Counted from the first letter of the stretch, positions 51,613 to 60,761 are shown. The stretch: 64,000 nucleotides of DNA from Sphaerisporangium krabiense (GCF_014200435.1 NZ_JACHBR010000001.1:6080001-6144000); one strand, 5' to 3'. Notes: a model not told the origin generated them from the letters alone. Translations and numbers: made by a program.

Positions 51613-53322
51613 ATGGACAACCCAGCCGACCTCATCCTCGTCGACGGGGACGTCCTGACCGTCGACGCCCGCTTCACCGTCGCACGCGCCGTGGCCGTGC
51701 GCGACGGCCGTGTCCTCGCCACCGGCGACACCGCGGACATCCGCGCGCTGGCCGGCCCCCGCACGCGGGTGGTCGACCTCGACGGGCGCACCGTGCTGCC
51801 CGGCATCAACGACTCCCACCTGCACGCCGCCGCCTGGGCCCTGACCAGGCCTCCTTTCTCCCTTGCCGTCGGCCACCCGCACGTGCGCTCGATCGCCGAC
51901 GTCGCCGAGGCCGTACGCGGCGCCGCCGCGACCACCCCCGCCGGGGAGTGGATCACCGGCCTGGGCTGGGACGTCGGCTACCTCGCCGAGTGCCTGGCCG
52001 ACCCGGCGCGCCGCCCGCACCGCCGCGACCTCGACGCCGTCGCGCCCGGCCACCCCGTCGCCCTCACCGACTTCTCCGCCCACACCATGTGGGTCAACTC
52101 ACGGGCCCTGGAGGTCGCCGGCATCACCCGCGACACCGCCGCCCCCGACGGCGGCACGATCGACCGCGACGCCGGCGGCGAGCCCACGGGCGTCCTCAAG
52201 GAGAGCGCGATGACGCTCGTCCAGGAGCTCCTCCCGCCCCCCGGCGTCGCGCGCCGCAAGGAGGCCATCCTCTCGGCGGTGTCCGCCCTGCACGCCTTCG
52301 GCATCACCAGCTACACCGAGCCCGGCCTAGGCCCCGGCGGCACGCGCATCCTCGGCGGCGGGCTCGGCACCGAGACGCTGGACGCCTACGTCGAACTGGC
52401 ACGCGCGGGCGAGCTGGCCGCCCGGGTGCGCGTGCTGCTGCTGCCCGCCCCCATCGGCGGCTCGGCCGCCGAGGTGTCCTCGGGCCTGCGCGGCCTCGCG
52501 ATCCCGCCGGACATCGACCCCGACCTGCTCTCCGTCATCGGCGTCAAGGTCTTCGCCGACGGCGTCCCCCCGAACGAGACCGCGTGGATGCGCGAGCCCT
52601 ACGTCAGCGGCGCCTACGGCGCGCTGTGCGTGCACGGCGCCGACGCCGGGCTCAAGGAGGCCGAGCTGCGGGAGATGATCCGCATCGCGCACGCCGCGGG
52701 CCACCAGGTCGGCGTGCACGTCACCGGCGACCGCGCGATCGACTCCGTGGTGGCGGCGTTCGCCGCCGCCGACCGCGCCCACCCGCGCCGCGACCCCCGC
52801 CACTACCTCATCCACGCCGACTTCGTGTCCAAGGAGAACCTCGTGGAGCTGGCCTCGCGCGGGTACTCGGTGAACATGAACCCGGCCATCAAGTGGACCA
52901 CCGCCGACCTCATGGACGGCGTCGTCGGGCCCGAGCGCTCGGCCTACCAGTGGCCGGTCCGCGCGGCGGCCGACGCCGGGCTCGCCGTCTGCGCCGGCTC
53001 GGACGCGCCCATCACCGAACCCGACTGGCGCCAGGGCGTGGCGTCCATGATGCTGCGCGAGTCCCGGGCGACCGGGCGGCCCAGCGGCCCCGAGCAGTGC
53101 GTGGACCTGGAGACGGCGATCCGCGCCTACACCGTGAACGCCGCCCGCCAGGACTTCGCCGAGCGGTGGAAGGGCACCATCGAGCCGGGCAAGGTCGCCG
53201 ACCTGTGCGTCCTCGGCGGCGACCTGCGCGCCGCCGACCCGCACGACATCCCGTCCATCCCGGTCGACCTGACCGTCCTCGGCGGCGAGACCGTCCACGA
53301 CCGCGTGGCCGCACCCGCCTAG
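51613..53322 (+). CDS. YtcJ-like metal-dependent amidohydrolase
   Basis: 569 residues from ATG 51613. Amidohydrolase 3 family: N-D-S-H-L-H-A near residue 65, V-K-V-F-A-D-G (metal lysine region), G-V-H-V-T-G-D-R-A, H-A-D-F and G-S-D-A-P-I-T-E-P. The group includes N-substituted formamide deformylases and other amidases with broad use. Under operator site E, it could release an acyl or formyl group from an amine. Its TAG overlaps that of the convergent sigma-partner gene by 2 bases. Confidence 0.88.
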   Translation: MDNPADLILVDGDVLTVDARFTVARAVAVRDGRVLATGDTADIRALAGPRTRVVDLDGRTVLPGINDSHLHAAAWALTRPPFSLAVGHPHVRSIADVAEAVRGAAATTPAGEWITGLGWDVGYLAECLADPARRPHRRDLDAVAPGHPVALTDFSAHTMWVNSRALEVAGITRDTAAPDGGTIDRDAGGEPTGVLKESAMTLVQELLPPPGVARRKEAILSAVSALHAFGITSYTEPGLGPGGTRILGGGLGTETLDAYVELARAGELAARVRVLLLPAPIGGSAAEVSSGLRGLAIPPDIDPDLLSVIGVKVFADGVPPNETAWMREPYVSGAYGALCVHGADAGLKEAELREMIRIAHAAGHQVGVHVTGDRAIDSVVAAFAAADRAHPRRDPRHYLIHADFVSKENLVELASRGYSVNMNPAIKWTTADLMDGVVGPERSAYQWPVRAAADAGLAVCAGSDAPITEPDWRQGVASMMLRESRATGRPSGPEQCVDLETAIRAYTVNAARQDFAERWKGTIEPGKVADLCVLGGDLRAADPHDIPSIPVDLTVLGGETVHDRVAAPA

Positions 53323-54179
53323 CCCGCGGACCGGGCGGACGTCCTCCCCTCGTAGACGCCCAGCGTCCACGTGCCGGCGGCCGGGCCCAGCGCGTCGACC
53401 AGGCTGTCCGCCGACCGCTCCGGCGACCCGATGTCGATCAGGTAGCTGCCGTCGCAGGTGCGCGGCGGCCCGTCGCTGCCCGGGCACTTCCCTCTCAGGC
53501 CGGGCTCGTCGGCCCGGATGGAGACGCCGGACGGGAAGATCCACACCTTGACGGACTGCCGCCTGCCCGTCCAGTCCAGCCCCGCGGACAAGGTGTCGTA
53601 CTGCCATTCGACGTAGTCGCTCTGCGGCCCGCCGCAGCGGCCGATCTCCAGCGAGGCTCCCTCGCGCGTCTTCCCGCCCCGCTCCCGGGGCGCGGGCGAC
53701 TCGGCCGCGCTGCGGCCGAGTGCCCGGAGCTCCTCCTCGGTCCACGCGTACCGCGTGGTCGCGGTCACCACCCACGCCCTGGGGTCGGAACAGTGCATGA
53801 CCATCGTCGTGTTCGTGCTGGTGGGCACGAACACGACGTCCCGCCCGCCCGGCAGCGTGCCGCGTTCGCCGTGGATCAGCGACATCACGCCGGCCTTGGA
53901 GACCCACCGGTCCGGCGGCTCCGCGTCCAAGGCCGGCGCGAAGGCCGGACGGCCCGCGGCGGGAGACGGGAGAGGCGCGGTGACGCCCCGGGCGACGGTC
54001 ACGGCCCCTCCGACGGACACCGTGACGGCGACGAAGGCCGCCCCCGCCGCCAGACGCCGCCTGCGCCGGAGCCGCTCGCCCTCACGGACGATGACGTCCA
54101 CGGGCACGGACCACCCGTCCGCTCGGGAACTGCGGTCGGCGAGGACCTCGCGCAGATCGTCCTCGCTGAAGTCCGTCAC
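53319..54179 (-). CDS. Sigma-factor-linked membrane protein (putative anti-sigma)
   Basis: 286 residues from GTG 54179, overlapping the sigma factor stop (GTGA). N-terminal cytoplasmic segment, R-E-G-E-R-L-R-R-R-R-R basic stretch, one transmembrane helix (about residues 43-66), then an extracytoplasmic domain of about 200 residues with three or more cysteines. No zinc anti-sigma motif (HxxxCxxC) is visible. Its position after a SigE-family sigma gene is the only basis for an anti-sigma role. Confidence 0.75.
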   Translation of the reverse strand: MTDFSEDDLREVLADRSSRADGWSVPVDVIVREGERLRRRRRLAAGAAFVAVTVSVGGAVTVARGVTAPLPSPAAGRPAFAPALDAEPPDRWVSKAGVMSLIHGERGTLPGGRDVVFVPTSTNTTMVMHCSDPRAWVVTATTRYAWTEEELRALGRSAAESPAPRERGGKTREGASLEIGRCGGPQSDYVEWQYDTLSAGLDWTGRRQSVKVWIFPSGVSIRADEPGLRGKCPGSDGPPRTCDGSYLIDIGSPERSADSLVDALGPAAGTWTLGVYEGRTSARSAG

Positions 54180-54673
54180 GGGGCGACCTTCACCTTCATC
54201 GCCTCGAGGGCCGGGTTGACGCGCAACCGCTTCAGAGCCCTGCTCATCTGCGATTTCACGGTTCCCAGTGAGCAGTCCAGCGTGTGGGCGATCTGCTGCA
54301 ACGTGAGTTCCTCGAAGTAGTACAACACGACCACGGCCCGCTGGCGGGGCGCGAGACCTCGCAAGGCCGCCCATATGACGTCACTGTCGGCGATCCGCTG
54401 GGAGAAATCCGAAGGCTCCGCCCTCTCGGGCATCACCTCCTGCGGGATCTCGTTGCGCCAGTGCCGGCGGGACCAGGACGTGTAGGTGTTGATGATGATC
54501 CGGTACACGTACGGGTCCGGGTCGCCGTCGATCCGGTGCCAGGCTCCCCACGCCCGGACGAGCGCGGTCTGGGTGAGGTCCTCGGCCGTCATCCAGTTGT
54601 GGCTGAGCAGGTACCCGATCCGGCATAACCGCTCGTACCTGGCCGCGGCGTATTCGGCGAACCCCTCGGACAT
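54176..54673 (-). CDS. SigE-family ECF RNA polymerase sigma factor
   Basis: 165 residues from ATG 54673 (GGAAGG upstream). Region 2 contains D-L-T-Q-T-A-L-V-R-A-W-G-A-W and Y-V-Y-R-I-I-I-N-T-Y; region 4 R-Q-R-A-V-V-V-L-Y-Y-F-E-E-L-T and S-L-G-T-V-K-S-Q-M-S-R-A-L. Length and sequence fit the streptomycete SigE-like subfamily. It is co-expressed with the downstream membrane protein. Confidence 0.92.
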   Translation of the reverse strand: MSEGFAEYAAARYERLCRIGYLLSHNWMTAEDLTQTALVRAWGAWHRIDGDPDPYVYRIIINTYTSWSRRHWRNEIPQEVMPERAEPSDFSQRIADSDVIWAALRGLAPRQRAVVVLYYFEELTLQQIAHTLDCSLGTVKSQMSRALKRLRVNPALEAMKVKVAP

Positions 54674-54754
54674 GCCCCCGCCTTCCCGACGCTCCAACGG
54701 CTCCCCGAGAGATACGCCCCAGGGGTCGCGAAAGGTTGACACCCCTGCGCGATC

Positions 54755-55780
54755 TCAATGTTTGCGGTAATGGCCGGCGACGGCGGCGAACGCGGCCTTC
54801 GGTTCCCACGGCATGCCGGGGTAGGCGGCGCCGAGGCGGTCCTCGTAGACCTTGACGATGCCGTAACTGGCCAGGTCCAGGTCCTCGCGGGGGTCGCCGC
54901 CGGGGCGGTGCGGAAAGTCGTGGAGCGCGAAGGTGAACACGAAGGCGCCGTCGATCCCTCCGGCCTCGAACGCCTCCAGCAGCTCGCGCAGATACGCGGC
55001 CTGCCCGGCCTCGTCGCGGGTGTACTCGCCGTTCAGCCGGACCGGCGCGCGGGTGTCCTTGTCGTACTCGACGACCTCCAGGCCACGCGCGCCCTTCGCG
55101 CCCGCGCCCTCGTAGCAGGCCGAGCCGAACTCGGTGATCGCGACCGGCTTTCCCTGGGCGACCAGGCGGCGAACGCCGTCGGCGAACTGGTCGGCGATCT
55201 CGGCCGACCGGTACAGGTCCACGGACAGGATGTCGAAGGGCGCCCAGTCGACGCCCTCGAGGTGGACCGAGGCGTAGGTGACCTTGCCGCCGAAGCGTTC
55301 GCGGACGAGCGCCACGGCCTCGCCGAGGAAGTCGTTGACCCGCGCGCTGAGCTCGCCGATCCGCTCGCGCACGCCGTCCGGCCTTCTCAGCGACGCCACC
55401 CGCTCGTCGGTGTCGTCGCCGGGCAGGAATCCCTTGTTCATGAGGCTGATCTCGGCGCCGGTGACGAACACGACCTCGGCTCCCCGCCGCCTGAGCCGCT
55501 CCGCGCGCACGGCGCAGTCGGCGAACAGCGCCAGCATCTCCTCGGTGGTCAGTTCCAGAGGGTAGGGGGAGAACCAGACCTCCAGGCCGAGGTCGGCGGC
55601 GTGCGCCGCCGCGAGCTCGATCCGTTCCGGGTCGCCGCCCATGACGCGGACGGCGGTGCAGTGCAGGTCGTCGCGGATGATCCGCATGTCGCGCCTGACC
55701 ACCTCGGGGTCGAACCCCTCGTAGCCGATCGCGCCGTTGTAGACGAAGCCGGTCTCGTAGCTGACGCCTTTGGCTCGCAT
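54755..55780 (-). CDS. TIM-barrel glycosidase-like protein
   Basis: 341 residues from ATG 55780. Beta-alpha repeats with strands such as T-A-V-R-V-M-G-G, L-E-V-W-F-S-P-Y, V-V-F-V-T-G-A-E and the nucleophile-like I-T-E-F-G-S-A-C-Y. The two acids V-T-G-A-E and T-E-F-G fit a clan-A glycosidase. No signal peptide, so it acts in the cytoplasm or is not a classical secreted enzyme. Homologues are sometimes named abortive infection proteins without evidence. Divergent from TetR, with a perfect dyad between. Confidence 0.75.
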   Translation of the reverse strand: MRAKGVSYETGFVYNGAIGYEGFDPEVVRRDMRIIRDDLHCTAVRVMGGDPERIELAAAHAADLGLEVWFSPYPLELTTEEMLALFADCAVRAERLRRRGAEVVFVTGAEISLMNKGFLPGDDTDERVASLRRPDGVRERIGELSARVNDFLGEAVALVRERFGGKVTYASVHLEGVDWAPFDILSVDLYRSAEIADQFADGVRRLVAQGKPVAITEFGSACYEGAGAKGARGLEVVEYDKDTRAPVRLNGEYTRDEAGQAAYLRELLEAFEAGGIDGAFVFTFALHDFPHRPGGDPREDLDLASYGIVKVYEDRLGAAYPGMPWEPKAAFAAVAGHYRKH

Positions 55781-55802
55781 GTCGCGCCTCTCCCTGAGGA
55801 TC

Positions 55803-55827
55803 GTTAAGGTACTCGCCGTACCTTAAC
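55803..55827. promoter_or_regulatory. Perfect 10-bp inverted repeat, TetR operator candidate
   Basis: GTTAAGGTAC and GTACCTTAAC with a 5-bp centre, 23 bases upstream of the glycosidase-like ATG. Two weaker GGTACC-containing elements (around 55834 and 55870) lie nearer the TetR gene, so it may regulate itself also. Confidence 0.78.
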
Positions 55828-55893
55828 CCCCTGGGGTACCGCGATGACAACCCGATTCGGACGGTACGATCGGTACCTGTCGGAGGGAGGGCC

Positions 55894-56499
55894 ATGGCGG
55901 GGGAGCGGCCGGGCGCCGGGCGTACGCGGCGACGCGGAGCCGCCCTCGAGGAGGCGATCCTGCGCGCCGCCGTGGACGAACTCACCCAGTCCGGATACGG
56001 CGGGCTGACCATCGACAAGGTCGCCGCCCGTGCCGGCACCAACAAGAACGCCGTCTACCGGCGCTGGCCGAACCGCCTCGCCCTCGGCATGGCCGCCTAC
56101 CGCCAACTGACCACGACGGTGCAGCCCCCCGACACCGGCGAACTGCGCGCCGACGTCCTGGAACTGCTGCGCGGGGCCAACCGCCACTGGAGCTCCCCCC
56201 TCGGCGCGATCCTGCGCGAACTGCTCGCCGCGGCAGGCGGCGCGTCGGAACTCCTGGAGCAGGTGCGGGACAACTCCGGCGACGCCGTGGCCGCCCCCTG
56301 GTTGATCATCCTCGGCCGCGCGATCGCACGCGGCGAAGCCGCCCCCGAGGCGCTCCATCCGAGGGTCGCCACCGTGGCCATCGTCCTGCTCCGCAACGAG
56401 TTCGTCGTACGCGGAGTGCCCAGCGCCCCCGACGAGGTCCTCGTGGAGATCGTCGACGAGGTGTACCTGCCCCTGGTTCGGCGACGCGGGGAGCCCTGA
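55894..56499 (+). CDS. TetR-family regulator
   Basis: 201 residues from ATG 55894 (GGAGGG upstream). HTH at about residues 20-65: G-Y-G-G-L-T-I-D-K-V-A-A-R-A-G-T-N-K-N-A-V-Y-R-R-W-P-N-R; C-terminal ligand domain with the TetR_C_16-like look (L-G-A-I-L-R-E-L-L-A-A). It shares the 55803-55827 palindrome with the divergent gene. Confidence 0.92.
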   Translation: MAGERPGAGRTRRRGAALEEAILRAAVDELTQSGYGGLTIDKVAARAGTNKNAVYRRWPNRLALGMAAYRQLTTTVQPPDTGELRADVLELLRGANRHWSSPLGAILRELLAAAGGASELLEQVRDNSGDAVAAPWLIILGRAIARGEAAPEALHPRVATVAIVLLRNEFVVRGVPSAPDEVLVEIVDEVYLPLVRRRGEP

Positions 56500-56514
56500 G
56501 GCTCCCCGCCGACG

Positions 56515-58503
56515 CTATGAGCTGCGGGCGGGAGCCGTGCCCCGCGGGGTGGTGACCGTCGCCGGGGCGGACCAGGGGCCCCGGTTGCCCGCCGCGTCAC
56601 GGGCGCGGACGCGGAAGGTGTAGCGGTGGCCGGGGGCCAGGCCGGTCACGGTGACGGAGGTCGCCGTGGTCGTCGAGCCGACCGTGCCGTCCGGGCCCGT
56701 GCGCGCCAGCTCGTACCCCGTCACGGCGACGTTGTCACCGGCGGGCGCCCAGGTGAGGGTGACCGTGCGGGGGCCCGGCCGGCTCGCGGACGGCGTGCCG
56801 GGCGCACGCGGCGGAACCGTGTCGGGCACGACGAGTTCGGTGACCGAGTTCGCCGGGAACGTCGCCGATATCGTGCTCACCCCGCCCGCGGCCGGGCGTA
56901 CGGGCAGGTCGGCGCCGCGGACGATACGGGTCAGGTCCGCGCCGCCGTACCGGTACACCTGCGCGGCGCCGCCCGGTGCCCGGCCGGTGACGGTGACCGG
57001 GGAGGTCAGGTCCGCCCCGGTCTTGTTGACGACCATCAGCGTCAGCGCGCCGTCCGCGCCGCGGGTCGCCCCGTACAGCGCCAGCCTCGACTGGTCGGCG
57101 CTGACCGAGGCCACCGAGGTGTCGCCGAACCGGCCACCCTGGCCGTCGTAGTTCAGGTACATGCGGAACGCGTACGCCCCCGGGTCCGTCGCGGCCGGTG
57201 GATCCCACAGGGTGGCGAGGTCCGCGCCCTCCCTGCCCAGGATGCCGAGCATGTCGGCCTGCGCCAGCGCGCCGTTCAGCGAGCCGAGGGCGCCGAAGTC
57301 GTACTCGGTGAGGGCGACCTTGGTGCCCGGATAGTTCCGGGCGGCCATGTCCTTCATGCGGGGGATCAGGTACACCGGCTCCCCGATCCAGCTCTCGTCG
57401 GTGTAGGTGCGGTCCCACAGCGAGCGGGTCTGCCGCAGCCGCAGCGCCTGCGTCGCCGCGTCACCGGGATCGTCGTCGACGACGCCCCGCCCTTGCGGAT
57501 ACCAGTGGTTGTCGTAGTAGTCGAGGACGCGTACGCCGTGCTCCTGCTCGTACGCCCTCATCTGCCGCAGATACCACTCGCCGAAGGGCACGCCGCCGTG
57601 CGCCGCCCGGTCCGGCGGGTTGCCCCAGCAGCCCTCGATCGCGCATCTCTGCTGGTCGGAGCCGGACAGCGTCAGCGAGGACCAGCCCCAGCCGACCGGG
57701 CCCAGCGTGGCGGCCCCCGGGTCGGCCGCCTTGACCGCGCTCGCGATCGCGTACGTCCGGTCGCGCATCTCGTCGTAGGACGCTCCGGCGGGGTGGACGT
57801 CGCGGTGCGTCGCGTGCCAGATGTCCGGTTCGTTGTCCAGGTTGTAGAACCGCACGCCGCCGTGGGCCGCGTCGCCGTACCGGTCGCGCAGATGGGCGAT
57901 CCAGCCGGTGACGTACTCCGGGCCGATCTCGGCACTCGTGTCGTGCGGGTCGTTGCCGGTGACGTAGGTGCCGTCGGGCCGGACGCCGTTGCCGCAGTCG
58001 GGCGCCCAAGGGTCGGTCGACTGCTGCGGGCCGTACTTGGCCACGCTGAACCCGCACGCCCGGGCCCGGTCCTTCGGCGCCCAGCCGATCAGCGGCACGG
58101 TGATGAGGCTGTCGGTGCCGGTTCGCCGGTCCTGGTCGGCGAACCGGTCGGTCTCCGAGCCGTCCGGCGGCGCGCCCGGGCCGGGATCGTCGCCGGGGAT
58201 GTTCTCGAAGTACCAGTCCGAGGCCCGGTTGGTGGTGTCCAGCCGGTAGTCGTACCGGGTGGTGGCGTTGCCGCCCCAGCGGCGTACGGGCAGGCGCAGT
58301 TCCCTGGCCAGGTCCTCGCCGGCGAAGTTCATGCCGTACACCTGCGGGCTGATGGGGTGCGTGGCCGCGGTCAGGTCCACCGTCAGGGCCGGTCCGGCCT
58401 CGGCGGCGAACCCGGCCCCGGCGGCCTGGGCGGGTGGAGCGACGGCGGCGACGACGAGCACGGTCGTCGCGACCAGGGCGAGCCGGTACCGATGCGATGG
58501 CAT
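56515..58503 (-). CDS. Secreted GH44 glucanase with C-terminal fibronectin III domain
   Basis: 662 residues from ATG 58503. Signal peptide of about 27 residues (ending A-P-P-A-Q-A-A). The GH44 barrel has R-R-W-G-G-N-A-T-T-R-Y, acid/base E in Y-N-L-D-N-E-P-D-I-W, T-H-R-D-V-H-P and nucleophile E in A-L-T-E-Y-D-F-G. GH44 enzymes cut beta-1,4-glucan, xyloglucan or mannan. Residues about 565-655 are a FnIII domain (P-G-T-P-S-A-S, T-W-A-P-A-G-D-N-V-A-V-T-G-Y). No cellulose-binding module is visible. Confidence 0.9.
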   Translation of the reverse strand: MPSHRYRLALVATTVLVVAAVAPPAQAAGAGFAAEAGPALTVDLTAATHPISPQVYGMNFAGEDLARELRLPVRRWGGNATTRYDYRLDTTNRASDWYFENIPGDDPGPGAPPDGSETDRFADQDRRTGTDSLITVPLIGWAPKDRARACGFSVAKYGPQQSTDPWAPDCGNGVRPDGTYVTGNDPHDTSAEIGPEYVTGWIAHLRDRYGDAAHGGVRFYNLDNEPDIWHATHRDVHPAGASYDEMRDRTYAIASAVKAADPGAATLGPVGWGWSSLTLSGSDQQRCAIEGCWGNPPDRAAHGGVPFGEWYLRQMRAYEQEHGVRVLDYYDNHWYPQGRGVVDDDPGDAATQALRLRQTRSLWDRTYTDESWIGEPVYLIPRMKDMAARNYPGTKVALTEYDFGALGSLNGALAQADMLGILGREGADLATLWDPPAATDPGAYAFRMYLNYDGQGGRFGDTSVASVSADQSRLALYGATRGADGALTLMVVNKTGADLTSPVTVTGRAPGGAAQVYRYGGADLTRIVRGADLPVRPAAGGVSTISATFPANSVTELVVPDTVPPRAPGTPSASRPGPRTVTLTWAPAGDNVAVTGYELARTGPDGTVGSTTTATSVTVTGLAPGHRYTFRVRARDAAGNRGPWSAPATVTTPRGTAPARSS

Positions 58504-58687
58504 GTGGACGCTCTCCTCGAGGTGGGCGTGGGCGCGTGGGGGGGTGCACCATTACGCGCCACATGGTGCCGCCCTGCCGCCGGCAGGTCCAGACCATCGA
58601 CACCGACCAGGGGTTGATCCGCCGGTCAGATGAGAAAAGAGGCGCACCTTCGAGCCCCTACATCGCCGTATCGACCCAGGCCCTCAT

Positions 58688-59089
58688 TCACCGGAAGGTG
58701 ATCTGGAACCAGACGGCACGACGGGCGCCTTCCGGGTAGGTGCCCCAGCGTTTGGCGAGTGCCCGGAGAATCTGGAGTCCCCGGCCGTTCTCGTCCGTCG
58801 GCTCGGCGGTACGCGGCCGCGGAACGCCGTACGGCGAACCATCGTCGAGGACGACCACGTGCAGCCTCCTGCCGGGCAACTCTCCGATGCTCAGCCGAAC
58901 GGTCCCGCCGCCCAGCCGCGAATCGGAATAGGCCACCGCGTTGGTGACCAGCTCCGAGACGAGCAGGGTCACGTCCTCCAGAACGGGATGGTCCTCGCCG
59001 AGCGTTTCTCTGACGAATTGCCGCGCGGCCCGGACGCTGAGAGGGATGCCTTCGAGCTCCGTCTCGCCCAGGAGAATTCCTACCGTCAT
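58688..59089 (-). CDS. HATPase_c anti-sigma-regulatory-type ATP-binding protein
   Basis: 133 residues from ATG 59089; the frame is open to 59338 but upstream residues lack family features. N-box L-V-S-E-L-V-T-N-A-V-A-Y, G1 V-L-D-D-G-S-P-Y-G-V, G2 E-N-G-R-G-L-Q-I-L. It is divergent from an XRE/DUF397 pair, a recurrent actinomycete arrangement. Confidence 0.9.
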   Translation of the reverse strand: MTVGILLGETELEGIPLSVRAARQFVRETLGEDHPVLEDVTLLVSELVTNAVAYSDSRLGGGTVRLSIGELPGRRLHVVVLDDGSPYGVPRPRTAEPTDENGRGLQILRALAKRWGTYPEGARRAVWFQITFR

Positions 59090-59326
59090 ACGCCTCGTCT
59101 CCTGCCGCCTATTCCGTGGCTTTGTCATGTTTCGCGCCATGACCGGCCGACAGAATTCGGTTACCATGCGCAAAGAATGCCTGCGGCGGGAGACGAGTCG
59201 AGGTAAATTCACACGGCGGAGGACGGCGATGAACGTCGGGCGACGGCTATTGACGACGGGCGTTGCCGTGGCCGGTCGTAATCTGTCGTTTCCGTCGCGT
59301 GTAGTCCCCCCGATTGAGGAGTGGCC

Positions 59327-60172
59327 GTGGAGGGTCAATCCGGTCCGAAGGCGATTTCCCCGCTGGAGCGCTTCGGCGCGGAGCTTCGTGCGTACAGGAA
59401 GGAGGCAGGTCTCTCACAAGCCCGTATAGGAGAACGTCTGGGCTGTTCGCAGGATTTGGTGTCCCAGATAGAACTGGCCAAGCGAACGCCGTCCCGGGAC
59501 CATGCCGCGCGACTTGACCAGATCTTCGGGCTTGTCGAGAAAAAGTACTTCATCGGCCTATATCGGCGGATCGCCTATCCCACCGGCGGACCACAGTGGT
59601 TCTTGCGGTGGGCGGAAGAGATCGAGCCGAACGCGGGCGTCATCCGGGGATGGGATCCCCTCCTGGTTCCCGGCCTGCTCCAGGTCCAGTCTTACGCCCG
59701 CCACATCTTCCAGCGGGCACCGATGGTCACGGCGGCTCAAGTGGACGAGTTGCTCGCCAACCGCATGCGGCGAAAGGTGATCTTCGACCGGCAGGCCCCT
59801 CCGATGCTTTGGCTTCTCCTGGATGAGGGGGTGCTTCACCGTCCGGTCGGCGGTCCCGCGGTGATGTGCGAGCAACTGGACCACATGATCGCCTTCGCAG
59901 AGGAACCCAATGTGGCGATCCAGATCGTGCCGATCGCGGCCGGTTGCACCCCCGGAATGCTGTCGGCATTCGCCATGGCGGAGCGAAATCCGGGCGCTGT
60001 GCCCGACACCGTGTACGTGGAATCCGCCTCTGGAGGGGTTGTCACGGCGGAGGAGGCCGTCGTGAACTATATCCGTACCCGATACGACTCCATACGAGCC
60101 GATGCCCTCCCTCAGAAGGCGTCACTCAAGATCCTTAAGGATGTGTGCGAACAATGGCGCAGCCGAATTTGA
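59327..60172 (+). CDS. XRE-family regulator with DUF5753 domain
   Basis: 281 residues from GTG 59327, six bases after GAGGAG (GTG 59321 is too close to that site). HTH at residues about 12-65 (A-G-L-S-Q-A-R-I-G-E-R-L-G-C-S-Q-D-L-V-S-Q-I-E), then the DUF5753 domain starting L-L-Q-V-Q-S-Y-A and ending with the conserved Y-V-E-S-A-S-G-G. Coupled to the DUF397 gene by overlap (60154-60172). Homologues act in aerial development or antibiotic control. Confidence 0.93.
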   Translation: MEGQSGPKAISPLERFGAELRAYRKEAGLSQARIGERLGCSQDLVSQIELAKRTPSRDHAARLDQIFGLVEKKYFIGLYRRIAYPTGGPQWFLRWAEEIEPNAGVIRGWDPLLVPGLLQVQSYARHIFQRAPMVTAAQVDELLANRMRRKVIFDRQAPPMLWLLLDEGVLHRPVGGPAVMCEQLDHMIAFAEEPNVAIQIVPIAAGCTPGMLSAFAMAERNPGAVPDTVYVESASGGVVTAEEAVVNYIRTRYDSIRADALPQKASLKILKDVCEQWRSRI

Positions 60173-60363
60173 CGAACGCGCAGTGGCGTAAGTCGAAGTG
60201 GAGCGGGGACCACGGTGGCGGATGCGTAGAGGTGGCCACCAACCTCCCGGGCCTGGTGGCCGTCCGGGACTCCAAGAATCCTTCCGGACCCGCACTGGTC
60301 TTCCCTCCGCAGGAGTGGTCCCGCTTCCTTGACGGCACCGCGAAGGGGCGGTTCGACCTCTGA
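60154..60363 (+). CDS. DUF397 protein
   Basis: 69 residues. The W-R-K-S-K-W-S-G-D-H-G-G-G-C-V-E-V-A start, V-A-V-R-D-S-K-N-P middle, and W-S-R-F-L-D end are the full family pattern. ATG 60154 is within the XRE gene. DUF397 proteins pair with XRE regulators and probably modulate them. Confidence 0.95.
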   Translation: MAQPNLTNAQWRKSKWSGDHGGGCVEVATNLPGLVAVRDSKNPSGPALVFPPQEWSRFLDGTAKGRFDL

Positions 60364-60406
60364 CCGGGTCCCGCGAACGGCCGAGGGGTGGAGGCCGGAA
60401 TCCAGG

Positions 60407-60715
60407 TCACTCGTCCAGATTCGACGCGACGCTGTGTCCGAAGGGGATGACCATGGTCCAGCCCTCGACCAGGTCGTTCATGATCTCTCCGAACCTCCGC
60501 ACCGGCCCGTTCCTGATGTGGTTCTCAAAGGCGGCGACGTCCTTGTAGGCCTCATAGACGTACACCACATCAGGCTCCGCCTCCACCTCCCACAGGTCGA
60601 GACGCAGGGTGCCCGGCTCGGTATCCCTGGCCACCTGGGTGTTCCAGCGCGAGAACTCCAGGAACTCGGATCGCTTTCCTGGCTTGACGACGAGCCTGAC
60701 GAGTGCTCCGTACAT
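60407..60715 (-). CDS. Antibiotic-biosynthesis-monooxygenase (ABM) family protein
   Basis: 102 residues from ATG 60715. Dimeric alpha/beta barrel ABM pattern: L-V-R-L-V-V-K-P-G-K-R-S-E-F, D-V-V-Y-V-Y-E-A-Y-K-D and A-F-E-N-H-I. Such proteins oxidise quinones or degrade heme without cofactor, or are orphans. It lies between a truncated DHFR-type remnant and the DUF397 gene. Confidence 0.9.
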   Translation of the reverse strand: MYGALVRLVVKPGKRSEFLEFSRWNTQVARDTEPGTLRLDLWEVEAEPDVVYVYEAYKDVAAFENHIRNGPVRRFGEIMNDLVEGWTMVIPFGHSVASNLDE

Positions 60716-60761
60716 CACATGCTCCTGATCGTGGACGCGTTGTGCCGGCGGGGGTGGGTGG

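Noticed and set aside
54381-56045. 554-codon minus-strand frame across the glycosidase-like gene
   Set aside because: Arginine-rich shadow of the gene in another frame.
58688-60363. XRE-DUF5753/DUF397/HATPase group as a novel system
   Set aside because: This is a well-known and frequent actinomycete arrangement.
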